A stretch of DNA of 43,485 nucleotides from an uncultured bacterium (GTDB lineage Bacteria; Bacillota; Clostridia; Lachnospirales; Lachnospiraceae). The DNA lies in the NCBI GenBank assembly GCA_947175015.1, contig CAMWLE010000021.1, forward strand, positions 1-43,485, read 5' to 3'. The position numbers were made by a program, and so were the translations under genes. The notes beneath the pieces are model-generated. The model saw only the letters and a program-made list of their open reading frames with translations, had not been told where the DNA came from and did no database searches. Shown here piece by piece: positions 17,595-27,347 of the stretch (position 1 is its first letter; the number at the start of each line of letters is the position of its first letter).

Positions 17595-18914
17595 ATGAAC
17601 ATTGTATTATTGTCCGGCGGCTCAGGAAAACGTCTGTGGCCGCTTTCCAACGACATCCGCTCCAAACAGTTTATTAAAATTTTCAAAACCGATCATGGTA
17701 CCTATGAGTCCATGGTTCAGCGGGTCTACCGCCAAATCAAAGCGGCAGACAAGGATGCAACTATCACCATAGCCACCAGTAAAACGCAGGTTTCCACCAT
17801 TCATAATCAGTTAGGGGAAGACATCGGCATTTCTGTAGAACCTTGCCGTCGGGATACTTTTCCGGCCATTGTGCTGGCAACGGCCTACCTGACGGATGTC
17901 CGCGGTATCGATCCGGAAGAGTCCGTGGTAGTATGTCCGGTAGATCCCTATGTGGAGGATGCATACTTTGAAGCCTTAAAATCATTGGGCAGGCAAGCTG
18001 TCAGAGGAGAGGCCAACCTGGTGCTCATGGGCATTGAGCCCACTTACCCCAGCGAGAAATATGGCTATATCATTCCTGAGAACAATGAAACTATCAGTCC
18101 GGTATCCACATTCAAGGAAAAGCCCGATGTAGAAACCGCACAAAAATATATCGCTCAGGGCGCCCTTTGGAATGGAGGGGTATTCGCATACAAACTGAAA
18201 TATTTGCTGGACAAAGCCCATACACTCATCGATTTTACGGACTATGAAGATTTGTACAACAAATATGATACCCTGACAAAAATTTCCTTTGATTATGCTG
18301 TTGTAGAAAAAGAAGACAAGATTCAGGTGATGCGTTTTGCCGGCCAATGGAAAGATCTTGGCACATGGAACACTTTGACAGAAGCTATGGAAGAAAATGT
18401 GGTCGGCAACGGCATCCTGAATGACCGGTGTTCGGGCGTTCACATTGTCAATGAGATGGATGTACCGATCCTGGCCATGGGACTGCACGATGTGGTGATT
18501 TCCGCAAGCCCTGAAGGAATCCTGGTCTCCGACAAGGAACAGAGTTCTTATATCAAGCCCTATGTGGACGGCCTGGAACAGCAGATCATGTTTGCAGAGA
18601 AGTCCTGGGGAAGTTTTCGGGTCATGGATGTGGAAAATGACTCCATGACCATCAAAGTCACTTTAAATGCAGGACATAGGATGAATTATCACAGCCACCG
18701 GAGCAGAGATGAAGTCTGGGTTGTCATTAGCGGGAAAGGTAAAACTGTGGTGGACGGCATGAAACAAAGTGTCAAAACCGGCGATGTTATCACCATGAGC
18801 GCCGGATGCCGTCATACAATCATGGCAGAAACGGAGTTAAAATTAATTGAAGTGCAGTTGGGCTCCGATATATCAGTACACGATAAACAGAAATTTGAAT
18901 TGGAATATGATTAA
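17595..18914 (+). CDS. manC: Mannose-1-phosphate guanylyltransferase (with C-terminal cupin)
   Basis: The 439-residue protein makes GDP-mannose from mannose-1-phosphate and GTP. It starts MNIVLLSGGSGKRLWPLS, the nucleotidyltransferase signature. FKEKPDVETA and WNGGVFAYK are the sugar-binding segments of the same domain. The last ~120 residues are a cupin (type II mannose-6-phosphate isomerase-like) with HRMNYHSHRSRDEVWVV. Start 17595 is chosen over the frame's first ATG at 17469 because the signature then sits at the N-terminus; an AAGGAAAGG site precedes it. Its stop overlaps the next ATG by one base (TAATG), so it forms an operon with manA. The product likely feeds surface polysaccharide or glycoconjugate synthesis. 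Confidence 0.9.
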   Translation: MNIVLLSGGSGKRLWPLSNDIRSKQFIKIFKTDHGTYESMVQRVYRQIKAADKDATITIATSKTQVSTIHNQLGEDIGISVEPCRRDTFPAIVLATAYLTDVRGIDPEESVVVCPVDPYVEDAYFEALKSLGRQAVRGEANLVLMGIEPTYPSEKYGYIIPENNETISPVSTFKEKPDVETAQKYIAQGALWNGGVFAYKLKYLLDKAHTLIDFTDYEDLYNKYDTLTKISFDYAVVEKEDKIQVMRFAGQWKDLGTWNTLTEAMEENVVGNGILNDRCSGVHIVNEMDVPILAMGLHDVVISASPEGILVSDKEQSSYIKPYVDGLEQQIMFAEKSWGSFRVMDVENDSMTIKVTLNAGHRMNYHSHRSRDEVWVVISGKGKTVVDGMKQSVKTGDVITMSAGCRHTIMAETELKLIEVQLGSDISVHDKQKFELEYD

Positions 18915-19945
18915 TGTATATGGAAAATGAACCATTTCTGCTGCGCCCCTCAGGAAAAGATTACCTCTGGGGCGGCACCAGGCTAAACGACGAATTTGCG
19001 AAAAATATAGATATGAGCCCGCTGGCAGAGACATGGGAATGCAGTACCCACCCGGATGGCCCAAGTTATGTCGCCAGCGGAGCATTGGAAGGTATGACCC
19101 TGACAGAAGTATTGAAAGCACGTCCATACTTTCTGGGGAGCCATGCCTTGGATAACTGCACCTTGCGCAGCCACAGTGCCTTCTGCCCATGGGATGGCCA
19201 ATTACCCATCCTGATTAAATTTATCGACGCCAAAAAGGACTTATCCGTACAGGTACACCCCACGGACCAATACGCTAAAGAACACGAAAACGGTCAACTT
19301 GGCAAGACGGAAATGTGGTATGTTCTTGATGCTGCCAAAGATGCGAAGATTGTGTATGGATTAAAGCATGATTGTGACGCCCAGGCCATCAGGCAGGCCA
19401 TATCCGATGGTACTGTGGAAAAATATCTGCAAAAGGTACCTGTCATAAAGGATGACCTGTTCTTTATTGAAGCAGGCACCATTCATGCCATCGGCGCCGG
19501 TACTTTAATTGCGGAAATTCAGGAAAACAGCAACCTGACTTACAGGCTGTATGATTATGACCGTACAGACAAAAACGGCCAGAAACGCAGTCTGCATATC
19601 GACAAAGCTTTGGCGGTAGCAAATTTAAACAGCTCTATGGAACCCAAGCAACCTCTGAGAGTATTAAAATATCGCCAGGGAACAGCCTCCGAATTGCTTT
19701 GCCGCTGTAAATATTTTGAAGTCCATCGTATGATCGTCAATACGGAACGACGCCAAATCGTCCAATATCAATCTGATGATGTCAGTTTCCGGATTCTGCT
19801 ATGTGTGGGAGGATGCGGTACCATCAGTTATGGGAATGATAAATGTGATCTGAAATTTTACAAGGGCGATTGCCTGTTCGTTCCGGCAAACTCCATAAAA
19901 TTTAATATTCATGGGCAGGCGCAATTTCTTGATGTGAAGGGTTGA
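18914..19945 (+). CDS. manA: Mannose-6-phosphate isomerase, class I
   Basis: The 343-residue enzyme interconverts fructose-6-phosphate and mannose-6-phosphate, the entry step to mannose-1-phosphate. Zinc-site motifs are in order: SVQVHPTD, then GKTEMWYVLDA, then EAGTIHAIGAGTLIAEIQENSNLTYRLYD. The start overlaps the manC stop by one base, which implies translational coupling. There are two possible starts two codons apart; the first is used here. A bidirectional-looking terminator lies about 90 bases downstream. Confidence 0.93.
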   Translation: MYMENEPFLLRPSGKDYLWGGTRLNDEFAKNIDMSPLAETWECSTHPDGPSYVASGALEGMTLTEVLKARPYFLGSHALDNCTLRSHSAFCPWDGQLPILIKFIDAKKDLSVQVHPTDQYAKEHENGQLGKTEMWYVLDAAKDAKIVYGLKHDCDAQAIRQAISDGTVEKYLQKVPVIKDDLFFIEAGTIHAIGAGTLIAEIQENSNLTYRLYDYDRTDKNGQKRSLHIDKALAVANLNSSMEPKQPLRVLKYRQGTASELLCRCKYFEVHRMIVNTERRQIVQYQSDDVSFRILLCVGGCGTISYGNDKCDLKFYKGDCLFVPANSIKFNIHGQAQFLDVKG

Positions 19946-20033
19946 TGACTGCAGTTCATTGTTTCAATTATCCCATTCCCATTCTTGAACCCCTGACATG
20001 AATTATAATACATACACATCCAGAGGAACAAAA

Positions 20034-20079
20034 AATAAATGGTATGAAATCGCAACATGCAGATTTCGCACCATTTATT
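20034..20079 (-). terminator. Rho-independent terminator (yitT side, possibly bidirectional)
   Basis: Arms 20034-20051 and 20062-20079 form an 18-position stem with one mismatch and one wobble, and a 10-base loop. On the minus strand it ends in TTTATTTTTTG about 35 bases after the yitT stop. It also lies about 90 bases after manA on the plus strand, so it may serve both. Confidence 0.8.
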
Positions 20080-20113
20080 CTGTCTAACGGCCATGTGTTG
20101 AATCAGACCGAAA

Positions 20114-20989
20114 TTACAACTTCTTCAAATAATTTCCATCTACACTGACACCCTCGTTTATAACAATAAACGCATTGGGATCATGCTTTTTAATGATAGC
20201 TTTCAAACGGCTCACTTCATATTTTGACAAGGTAATGTACAGGATATGGGACTGTTCATATGTGTATGCACCCAATGTAGACCATTTCGTGATTCCTCTG
20301 CCAAGTTCGTCGAAAACCTCTTTTTCCAGTGCCGTGGTATTGGCCTTGGTAATGATATTGGCCTCTACATTAATGTTCTGTGTATGCGCTTTATCCATGG
20401 CAATTGCATACACCGATCCGTAAATAATGGAATATACCACTATCTCCACATCAAACAGGAAAAGGCAGATTCCATACAATACCAAATTAACCAGCAAATT
20501 AACCTTGCCTACACTGAAATCTCTCTTCCAACGGGTCAGGATGACGCCAATCACGTCCATCCCGCCGCTGGAAGCACCCATCCTGAGCGTAATGCCGATT
20601 CCTGTTCCCGATATAAGCCCTCCTACCACACAGGAAGCCATGGCATCCTCCACAATGACATGCACAGGAATCACAGATAAAAACACTGTCATAGATGTGA
20701 CAGTGATTAATGTCTTCAGAAAGAATTTGCGCCCAATCCGGGTAAATGCAATCACAAAAATAGGAATATTGATTGCATAATAAATCACACCGGCAATGTC
20801 AAAATTCTGGAAACTGATATGAAAAGTATTCGCCAGTACAGTTCTGATTACCTGACAAAGTCCCATAACACCGCCCGTATACAATCCCGTAGGCACCACA
20901 AAGAGGTTCATTCCTGCGGCATACAGAAATGCCCCCAACATACTCAGCAGTATCTTCTTTCCTTCTTCCTTTATTACATTTTTGCTCAT
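20114..20989 (-). CDS. YitT family membrane protein
   Basis: The 291-residue protein has five or six membrane helices in the first ~200 residues, with the family's GLYTGGVMGLCQ, TGIGITLRMGASSGGMDVIG and SIIYGSVYAIAMD segments. A cytoplasmic C-terminal DUF2179-type domain follows (EKEVFDELGRGITKW to the end). YitT proteins are common in Firmicutes and their transport or sensing role is not established. The start overlaps the thioredoxin stop by four bases, so the two genes are co-translated. Confidence 0.92.
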   Translation of the reverse strand: MSKNVIKEEGKKILLSMLGAFLYAAGMNLFVVPTGLYTGGVMGLCQVIRTVLANTFHISFQNFDIAGVIYYAINIPIFVIAFTRIGRKFFLKTLITVTSMTVFLSVIPVHVIVEDAMASCVVGGLISGTGIGITLRMGASSGGMDVIGVILTRWKRDFSVGKVNLLVNLVLYGICLFLFDVEIVVYSIIYGSVYAIAMDKAHTQNINVEANIITKANTTALEKEVFDELGRGITKWSTLGAYTYEQSHILYITLSKYEVSRLKAIIKKHDPNAFIVINEGVSVDGNYLKKL

Positions 20990-21309
20990 TTCATTAACGC
21001 CTGCTCCACTTTCTCCCTTAATTCGGCCTCTTCCATAGCACCTACATATACTGCTTCCGGTTTGCCCTCTTTAAAAAACATAAATGTAGGGATACCCGAA
21101 ACACGATAATTCATTGCCAACTGCATATTTTCATCCGTATTGCATTTTCCTACTTTGATTCTGCCATCATACGCCTCTGCCATTTTTTCCACAATTGGCG
21201 CCATCATTCTGCAAGGCATACACCGATCCGAATAAAAATCCACCAGCACAGGAATGTCTGCCTGTAACACTTCTGCATCAAAATTATCCATTGTAAACTT
21301 ATATTCCAT
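20986..21309 (-). CDS. Thioredoxin with CMPC active site
   Basis: The 107-residue protein has the thioredoxin fold order: VLVDFYSDRCMPCRMMAP, then a central helix and strand, then the cis-proline segment SGIPTFMFFKEG. The redox motif is Cys30-Met-Pro-Cys33 and is preceded by Arg, in place of the usual W-C-G-P-C. That should change redox potential and partner choice. AGGAGG lies six bases before the ATG. It overlaps yitT by four bases. It is a thioredoxin-like disulfide reductase; whether it is the cell's main thioredoxin cannot be told. Confidence 0.9.
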   Translation of the reverse strand: MEYKFTMDNFDAEVLQADIPVLVDFYSDRCMPCRMMAPIVEKMAEAYDGRIKVGKCNTDENMQLAMNYRVSGIPTFMFFKEGKPEAVYVGAMEEAELREKVEQALMK

Positions 21310-21638
21310 CTTGAACCTCCTATTTCACTCTTGTTATGCAGCTAAATACATTTTTACCATACTTACCGCACATTTTATACTACTCACTGCATGTTGCGGA
21401 CGGCTTGACGCTCTCTGCCCGCAGGCTCCTTCTCGTTTCACTATACCTGCTATGCCTCTTGCACCGCTTACGCTCTCTGCCCACAGGCCGCTTCCCGTTT
21501 CACTATGCCTCTTGCGTCGCTTGGCGCTTTCTGCCCGCTGCCTCTCGTCACTCTGTGCTTTCTGCGCCGCACCTTACAAGCCTGCTTCCACATTGCTTTA
21601 TGCATATCGCACAGTCACTATCTGCAACCTGTTCCTTC
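21310..21638. repeat. Three degenerate ~55-63 bp tandem repeats between trmB and the thioredoxin gene
   Basis: Units begin near 21403, 21466 and 21520. Each shares a C-T-T...CGCTCTCTGCCC start, a CGTTTCACTAT middle and a CTCTTGC...CGCTT end, with the third more diverged. No gene is credible here. It may be a decayed minisatellite or an intergenic repeat family. Confidence 0.6.
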
Positions 21639-22289
21639 CTATGCCTGGGGATAAATCACATATTTGCAGATAGGATTCCCCATACCGGAAAATTTCTCTT
21701 CATACTCTGTCATAACATTTCCCTCCATCACATTCTCATCGTGATGCAGGTCATAAGTGACCACTTCCGCCTGCCACCCTGCCGGTGCAAGTTCTGCCAG
21801 AGCAAAATCAAACAGTTCCCTGTTATCCGTCTTGAATTCCAATCTGCCATTCCCCTTTAAGATCACACGATAACGCTCCAGAAATTCTCTGGAGGGTAGC
21901 CTGCGTTTCGCATGTCTGTCCTTTGGCCACGGGTCTGAAAAATTCAGGTAAATCTTATCCACTTCTCCAGGGCCGAAGACCTTTGTGATATTTTCCGCTT
22001 CCATACGAAGAAATTTCAAATTGGGGAGTTCTTCCTGCTCCATTTTCTGTATGGCTCTCAACAATACACTTGAATACTTTTCAATGCCCACAAAATTGAT
22101 ATCAGAATGCTCCCTGGCCATAGTATGTATAAATTTGCCCTTTCCCATACCAATTTCTATATAAATAGGATGTGGATTTCCAAATATTTCATTCCAGGTT
22201 CCTGCGCAGTCAGGCTGCAATGCCTCTTGTACCACATATGGACTTGCCGCGATCACCTCCCTGGAACCCGTTATATTGCGCAATCTCAT
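21639..22289 (-). CDS. trmB: tRNA (guanine-N7-)-methyltransferase
   Basis: The 216-residue enzyme methylates G46 in the tRNA variable loop with S-adenosylmethionine. YIEIGMGKGKF is the SAM-binding glycine motif, NFSDPWPKDRHAKRRL is the family signature, and FKTDNRELFDFA follows. Start 22289 is chosen because AGGAG lies seven bases upstream; a longer frame from 22325 has no site and an unusual N-terminus. Confidence 0.94.
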   Translation of the reverse strand: MRLRNITGSREVIAASPYVVQEALQPDCAGTWNEIFGNPHPIYIEIGMGKGKFIHTMAREHSDINFVGIEKYSSVLLRAIQKMEQEELPNLKFLRMEAENITKVFGPGEVDKIYLNFSDPWPKDRHAKRRLPSREFLERYRVILKGNGRLEFKTDNRELFDFALAELAPAGWQAEVVTYDLHHDENVMEGNVMTEYEEKFSGMGNPICKYVIYPQA

Positions 22290-22427
22290 ATTTACACTCC
22301 TCTGCCCTCTTCCTCCGGCATCCATTCAAGACTGAAACACAATACTTCATACACTCCTGTCATTCCAATCATAAATGTACTGTATCTTTACATTCTTGTC
22401 AATCCTTGAATTTTATTGTTTTGTTTT

Positions 22428-22447
22428 TTGACAAAATAGTATATAAT
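22428..22447 (+). promoter_or_regulatory. Candidate promoter elements of the D,D-carboxypeptidase gene
   Basis: A perfect TTGACA (22428-22433) and a perfect TATAAT (22442-22447) lie only eight bases apart, so they cannot be one promoter. TTGACA with ATAAGA 17 bases downstream, or TATAAT with a poorer -35, are the alternatives. Confidence 0.4.
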
Positions 22448-22478
22448 AAGATAAGAAAAATTTTGTGAGGTCATTCCT

Positions 22479-23912
22479 ATGTCGAATTTCAAACGCCCTT
22501 GTTTCCATAAATGTATCAGAATCTTTTTGATCGCTGCCTGCATGGGCAGTATATTGTTTCATTCCGTCATACCTTCTCTGGCTGAAACCACCGCAGAAGA
22601 ACGTTTGGAAGCCAATCGCGCCCTGGAAATCCAATCCAATGAAATACCGGATTGGCCCATAGGCCCTGTGGTGGGTGCGGAAGCAGCCATTTTAATGGAA
22701 GCGGAAACAGGCACCATACTTTATGCGAAAAATATCCATCAACGTGAATATCCCGCCAGCACCACCAAAATACTCACGGCATTACTTGCCTCTGAACTGT
22801 GCGAAATGGACGAGACTGTCACCTTTTCCAGAAAAGCAGTATTTGATACCCCCAGAGACAGTAACCACATTGCAATGGATGTAGGCCAGGAACTTACCAT
22901 GGAACAATGCCTGAACGCCATTCTGATCCGCTCCGCCAACGAAGTAGCCTTTGCAGTGGCAGAACATATATCCGGTTCCACAGAATGGCAGGATTTCGGA
23001 GATATCATGAACACCCGGGCGGCAGAACTTGGCTGTGTGGACTCCCATTTTGCCAATCCCAACGGTCTGCCTGATGAAAATCATTACACCAGCGCCTATG
23101 ACCTGGCCATGATCGGGAGAGCGTTTTTTGCCAATGAAATGCTCTGCAAGATCACTTTGACAAGACGCCTTGAAATCCCTGCCTCGGATAAATTACCTCA
23201 GCCAAAGCTGGAGCTCAACAAAATGCAGATCATTCCCGGCGGTGAATATGCCTATGAATACCTGGTAGGCTGCAAAACAGGCTACACGCTGGCAGCACGA
23301 AGCTGTCTGGTTTCCTGTGCGGAAAAAAACGGCATGAAACTCATCTGTGTGGTCCTGAAGGATGAATCCCCCACCCAATATGAAGATACCATCTCATTAT
23401 TTGAATATGGTTTCGCCAATTTTGAGAGAGCAAAAGTGGCACAGTTGGAAACCAAATATAATATAGACAATACTGGTTTGTTTTATAGCGGCAATGACAT
23501 TTTCGGCAACTCGCAGCCCCTATTAACCCTGAATCAGGAAGATTATATCATCCTGCCGAAAACAATCTCCTTTGAAGACACCGCATCCCACATTTCTTAT
23601 GAGACTTCAAATGAGAAACAAGCCGCAGTCATTTTCTATACATATGCGGGGGTATCTATTGGCTCCGTAAGAGTGAATTATGCTGCCAATCAGGAAGAAT
23701 CCTTTGTTTTCAATACCCTGCCGGAAGACACTATTCCAGAGGAAGAATCTAACAAACCTGTGATTTATGTCAATAAGACCTGGATCATAATCCTGCTTGC
23801 CATCATTATTTGCATCATAGTAATACGAATCCTCATATACATTCTCAGGAAAAATTTCGCCTTCCCGGGCAGAGACCGCAGACGCAGACGGCGAAGGCGG
23901 CGAAGACGCTAA
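22479..23912 (+). CDS. Serine-type D-Ala-D-Ala carboxypeptidase (DacF/PBP5-like)
   Basis: The 477-residue protein trims the terminal D-Ala from peptidoglycan pentapeptides. It has an N-terminal signal/anchor helix (about residues 10-35) and the three penicillin-binding motifs: Ser94-T-T-Lys, Ser152-A-N, and Lys266-T-G. A beta-rich C-terminal domain follows, then a membrane helix (about residues 430-460), and a cytoplasmic tail with eleven arginines after RD. A GTGAGG site lies eight bases before the ATG. Typical family members end in a weak amphipathic anchor; a full membrane helix plus poly-Arg tail is unusual. It faces trmB divergently. Confidence 0.93.
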   Translation: MSNFKRPCFHKCIRIFLIAACMGSILFHSVIPSLAETTAEERLEANRALEIQSNEIPDWPIGPVVGAEAAILMEAETGTILYAKNIHQREYPASTTKILTALLASELCEMDETVTFSRKAVFDTPRDSNHIAMDVGQELTMEQCLNAILIRSANEVAFAVAEHISGSTEWQDFGDIMNTRAAELGCVDSHFANPNGLPDENHYTSAYDLAMIGRAFFANEMLCKITLTRRLEIPASDKLPQPKLELNKMQIIPGGEYAYEYLVGCKTGYTLAARSCLVSCAEKNGMKLICVVLKDESPTQYEDTISLFEYGFANFERAKVAQLETKYNIDNTGLFYSGNDIFGNSQPLLTLNQEDYIILPKTISFEDTASHISYETSNEKQAAVIFYTYAGVSIGSVRVNYAANQEESFVFNTLPEDTIPEEESNKPVIYVNKTWIIILLAIIICIIVIRILIYILRKNFAFPGRDRRRRRRRRRRR

Positions 23913-23999
23913 CCCATGTGAAGCATGGCACCCCTCGGTGACTCTACTCCCATAAAATGTTCTCTGACATACTTCGCATGTGCGGATTCCGTCTTAGAG

Positions 24000-24959
24000 C
24001 TATGTCGCCGTCCTGCGATGTTTGTGCAACTCCTTCGTATGCTTACTGCGCTCTCTGATGGCCTCCGCTTCCTCAGGCGTAATTAATTTCGTCGTTTTTA
24101 CGATATAGATGCCCCCGCTTTCCGACTTTCGTACTCGTATTTTACCTTTTAGATATCCATGCTTATCACAATAAGCAAGACAATAATAATGTCTGCCGTT
24201 GGGTGTATACCATTTCAACTTCTTACGCAGATTCCGATGACAGAGATAACATTTGCTGGATGCCACTTCTTTATCCTGGAACGCTTCCGTCTTGTCAGCA
24301 AATTCCCTGGAAATGTATTTCATGTAGGTATCAAACTGCACTTTCACTTCCGATTTCCTGTCCTTGGGCGTGTGAAACACATCATAAGAAATCTTCTTCA
24401 ACACTTCCGGTTGCTCTGCCATGATTTTAATCAAAACTTTCGCCGTATAGTAAGCATCACTGAATGCTCTGTGAAACGGAATGTCCTTCTCCATTTTCAG
24501 AACCTCCACCGCATGTTCCAGCGCTCTTCTGGATTTTCCGTCTTCATAAGCGATGCTGAACAACTTCTGCACATCCAAAAAAGCAATGGGTCCTTCTGCC
24601 AAAGGTTCCATGCGATAAAATTTCATATTCCGCTGAAGTTCTGTCAAGTCCATTGCCCCCCAGGTGCAAAACAGATACTCTTCTTTTCCGCACCAACGAA
24701 GAAAATCCGTCATCACCTGAAGAAACGACCTTCCTTTCTCCAATTCGCACATCTGCAGATGAATCAGTTGACCGGTAACCTGATGCATTTCACGATATAC
24801 GGCTGGTTTGATCAATTCGCTGAATTCTCCCGTCATGGCGCCGTCCGCATCCAAGCGAATGGCGCCAATCTCAATGATCTCAAAAGGAATACTGCTAACC
24901 TCTTCTTCCAAACCGGTATTACTTTGATTCCACTCCAAATCCATTACAATATAATTCAT
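24000..24959 (-). CDS. DEDDh 3'-5' exonuclease with Cys-rich tail
   Basis: The 319-residue protein begins MNYIVMDLEWNQ, with Asp7 and Glu9 as the first catalytic pair, and carries His163 and Asp168 in FHRAFSDAYY, the ExoIII motif of the DEDDh class (as in DNA polymerase III epsilon and RNase T). The C-terminal third has a possible zinc-binding set (CYLCH near residue 240 and CLAYCDKH about 25 residues later) and a basic tail. Start 24959 is chosen because the nuclease core then begins at the N-terminus; its ribosome site is weak. Substrate (DNA or RNA) is not evident. It follows the esterase gene by about 70 bases. Confidence 0.85.
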   Translation of the reverse strand: MNYIVMDLEWNQSNTGLEEEVSSIPFEIIEIGAIRLDADGAMTGEFSELIKPAVYREMHQVTGQLIHLQMCELEKGRSFLQVMTDFLRWCGKEEYLFCTWGAMDLTELQRNMKFYRMEPLAEGPIAFLDVQKLFSIAYEDGKSRRALEHAVEVLKMEKDIPFHRAFSDAYYTAKVLIKIMAEQPEVLKKISYDVFHTPKDRKSEVKVQFDTYMKYISREFADKTEAFQDKEVASSKCYLCHRNLRKKLKWYTPNGRHYYCLAYCDKHGYLKGKIRVRKSESGGIYIVKTTKLITPEEAEAIRERSKHTKELHKHRRTAT

Positions 24960-25028
24960 ACCACCATACCTATGCCGTTTGTACTGCCATGCGTCAAATA
25001 TGCAGCAACTCATCTGCCCTTTTACAAG

Positions 25029-25868
25029 TCAGCCCTGCGTTTCTTTCACATACCTGTGCTCTATCCAAGTATGTACCAGTGAAATCCAGGAAGTACACTC
25101 TTCCCTGACAGCATCTCCGCCCCGATTCCGTGTCAGACGGTTGGCAAGTGACAAGCCATGTCCGCCGCAGGGATACATATGAAACTCCACCGATACCCCA
25201 GCCTTACGCAATGCGCTGACAAATAGCAGAGAATTTTCCACCGGCACAGAACCGTCAGTATAAGTATGCCAGATAAACGCCGGCGGTGTCTTACTGTTCA
25301 CCTGAAGCTCCAGAGACATCTTCTCCGAAAGCGCTTCCTCCCGTTCCCCTAACAGACTTTGGAAGGAGCCCCTGTGTGCAAACTCCCCGGAAGTAATCAC
25401 AGGATAGCAGAGAATCATCCCGTCTGGCCGAAACAGTTCATGTGCATCCGCCCCTACGTTCAGCGCCTCCGCCAGAAAATCCTCATCCCAGAACACACCC
25501 AGAGAAGCCGCCAGATGTCCACCTGCAGAACATCCCAGCACAAGAATCTGCCGTGGATTCACATGCCATTTTTCCGCATTTTGACGTATCAGCAGAATGC
25601 TTGCCGCCAGCTCTGTCAATGCCGTAGGATATACTGCCGGTGCACATGAATACTTCAATACCGCCGCATGATATCCCATAGCAAGGAACTGCATTGCAAG
25701 AGCCTCACCCTCTCTGTTGGAAGTATGGTTATACCCTCCACCGGGACATACCAGAACAAGCGGCCTGGTCTCAATGGCAACTTCATCATAATAATCCTGT
25801 ATATAAGTAATCAATCTGGATTCCGGCAGAGATCCTTCCACCTGAATCGGAAATACCTGGTTCAACAT
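25029..25868 (-). CDS. Alpha/beta hydrolase, acetyl-esterase type
   Basis: The 279-residue cytoplasmic hydrolase has VCPGGGYNHTS (oxyanion-hole segment), the nucleophile elbow GCSAGGH with Ser114, Asp205 in HTYTDGSVP and His237 in PCGGHGLS. The order and spacing match the BD-FAE/acetyl xylan esterase-like group that removes acetyl groups from sugars. There is no signal peptide, so it would act on imported oligosaccharides or small esters. AGGAGG lies eight bases upstream. The proS gene ends 45 bases before it, so the two may share a transcript. Confidence 0.9.
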   Translation of the reverse strand: MLNQVFPIQVEGSLPESRLITYIQDYYDEVAIETRPLVLVCPGGGYNHTSNREGEALAMQFLAMGYHAAVLKYSCAPAVYPTALTELAASILLIRQNAEKWHVNPRQILVLGCSAGGHLAASLGVFWDEDFLAEALNVGADAHELFRPDGMILCYPVITSGEFAHRGSFQSLLGEREEALSEKMSLELQVNSKTPPAFIWHTYTDGSVPVENSLLFVSALRKAGVSVEFHMYPCGGHGLSLANRLTRNRGGDAVREECTSWISLVHTWIEHRYVKETQG

Positions 25869-25913
25869 GACACTTTCCTCCTATTTAAGTTTCCGCATGT
25901 GCCTTCCCATACC

Positions 25914-27347
25914 CTAATATGCTCTGCCCCAATACACCATCTTCTTCGCAGGTTTCCCACAACATACGCAAGTCTCTGCAATCTGCTCCTGCTCAAATGG
26001 AATACAGCGGCTTGTAACACTTAGTTTCTCCTTAATCTGGATTTCACATTCCTCATCCCCACACCACATAGCCTTAACGAAGCCCGATTTTTCCTGGAAC
26101 AGCTTCTCAAATGCAGCCATATCCGCTGCGGCATAGGTATTGGCATCCCTGTGGGTTCTTGCTCTTTCCAGCATTTCCCTTTGAATCGTTTCCAGAAGCT
26201 CTCCTGCCTTCCCTTCCAGTTCCTCCAAGGGCACTTCCAATTTCTCCCTGGTATCCCGGCGGCAGATCACACATCTCCCTGCCTCTATATCTTTAGGACC
26301 GATTTCCACTCGAATGGGATACCCACGCATCTCCGCCTCCGCGAATTTCCACCCGGGCGTTTTGTCGGTATCATCTACTTTCACACGGAACTTTCTTCCA
26401 AGTAACTGTTTCAATTCATATGCCTTATCCAGCACCCCTTCTTTCTTCTGCTGAATCGGTATGATACAGATCTGTATGGGTGCTACTCTGGGAGGGAGCA
26501 CCAGCCCTTCATTATCGCCATGTACCATAATAATTGCACCGATGAGGCGGGTGGTCATTCCCCAGGAAGTCTGATGCACATATTTCAATTTATTATCCCT
26601 GTCTGTAAACTGCACGCCAAAAGCCTTCGCAAAACCATCACCGAAATTATGACTGGTTCCCGCCTGTAAAGCCTTGCCGTCGTGCATCAGCGCCTCAATG
26701 GCATAGGTGGCAAGCGCACCTGCAAATTTCTCCTTCTCGGTTTTCTGTCCTTTGATAACCGGAATCGCAAGCACTTCTTCGCAGAAATCCGCATACACAT
26801 TCAGCATTTGTATGGTTCTGTCCTCTGCCTCCTGCGCCGTGGCATGGGCAGTATGTCCTTCCTGCCACAGGAATTCCCTGGACCGCAGGAAAGGCCTTGT
26901 TTCCTTCTCCCATCGTACCACGGAACACCACTGATTATACACCCTGGGCAAATCCCTGTAGGATTGAATATCGTTCTTATAGAAATCACAGAAAAGCGTC
27001 TCGGAAGTAGGCCTTACACAAAGTCTCTCCTGCAAGGGCTGCAAGCCCCCATGTGTCACCCATGCCACTTCGGGCGCAAAGCCCTCCACATGGTCTTTCT
27101 CTTTCTGGAGCAAAGATTCCGGAATAAACATGGGAAGGTATACATTTTCCACACCTGTCTCCTTGAATCTGGCATCCAACTGCTTCTGTATCAGTTCCCA
27201 GATTGCATAGCCGGCAGGCTTGATTACCATACAGCCTTTGACGGAAGTATAATCAATCAACTCCGCTTTTTTTACCACATCCGTGTACCACTGAGCAAAA
27301 TCCTCTTCCATGGAAGTGATTTCCTCTACCATCTTTTTCTCTGACAT
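25914..27347 (-). CDS. proS: Prolyl-tRNA synthetase (archaeal/eukaryote-type)
   Basis: The 477-residue enzyme charges tRNA-Pro. It is the short form without the bacterial editing insertion. Visible are the class II motifs: [12 protein letters not shown], the motif 2 loop ([23 protein letters not shown]), [11 protein letters not shown] (motif 3 region) with its following anticodon-binding domain, and a C-terminal Cys-containing domain (CGDEEC and CVCCG) ending in the family's terminal Tyr. A GGAGGAGG site precedes the ATG. A promoter lies at 27467-27495. Confidence 0.95.
   Translation of the reverse strand: MSEKKMVEEITSMEEDFAQWYTDVVKKAELIDYTSVKGCMVIKPAGYAIWELIQKQLDARFKETGVENVYLPMFIPESLLQKEKDHVEGFAPEVAWVTHGGLQPLQERLCVRPTSETLFCDFYKNDIQSYRDLPRVYNQWCSVVRWEKETRPFLRSREFLWQEGHTAHATAQEAEDRTIQMLNVYADFCEEVLAIPVIKGQKTEKEKFAGALATYAIEALMHDGKALQAGTSHNFGDGFAKAFGVQFTDRDNKLKYVHQTSWGMTTRLIGAIIMVHGDNEGLVLPPRVAPIQICIIPIQQKKEGVLDKAYELKQLLGRKFRVKVDDTDKTPGWKFAEAEMRGYPIRVEIGPKDIEAGRCVICRRDTREKLEVPLEELEGKAGELLETIQREMLERARTHRDANTYAAADMAAFEKLFQEKSGFVKAMWCGDEECEIQIKEKLSVTSRCIPFEQEQIAETCVCCGKPAKKMVYWGRAY

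Noticed and set aside
23913..23999. tRNA or terminator between the convergent carboxypeptidase and exonuclease genes
   Set aside because: Only 4-5 bp stems are present and no T-run or cloverleaf can be drawn.
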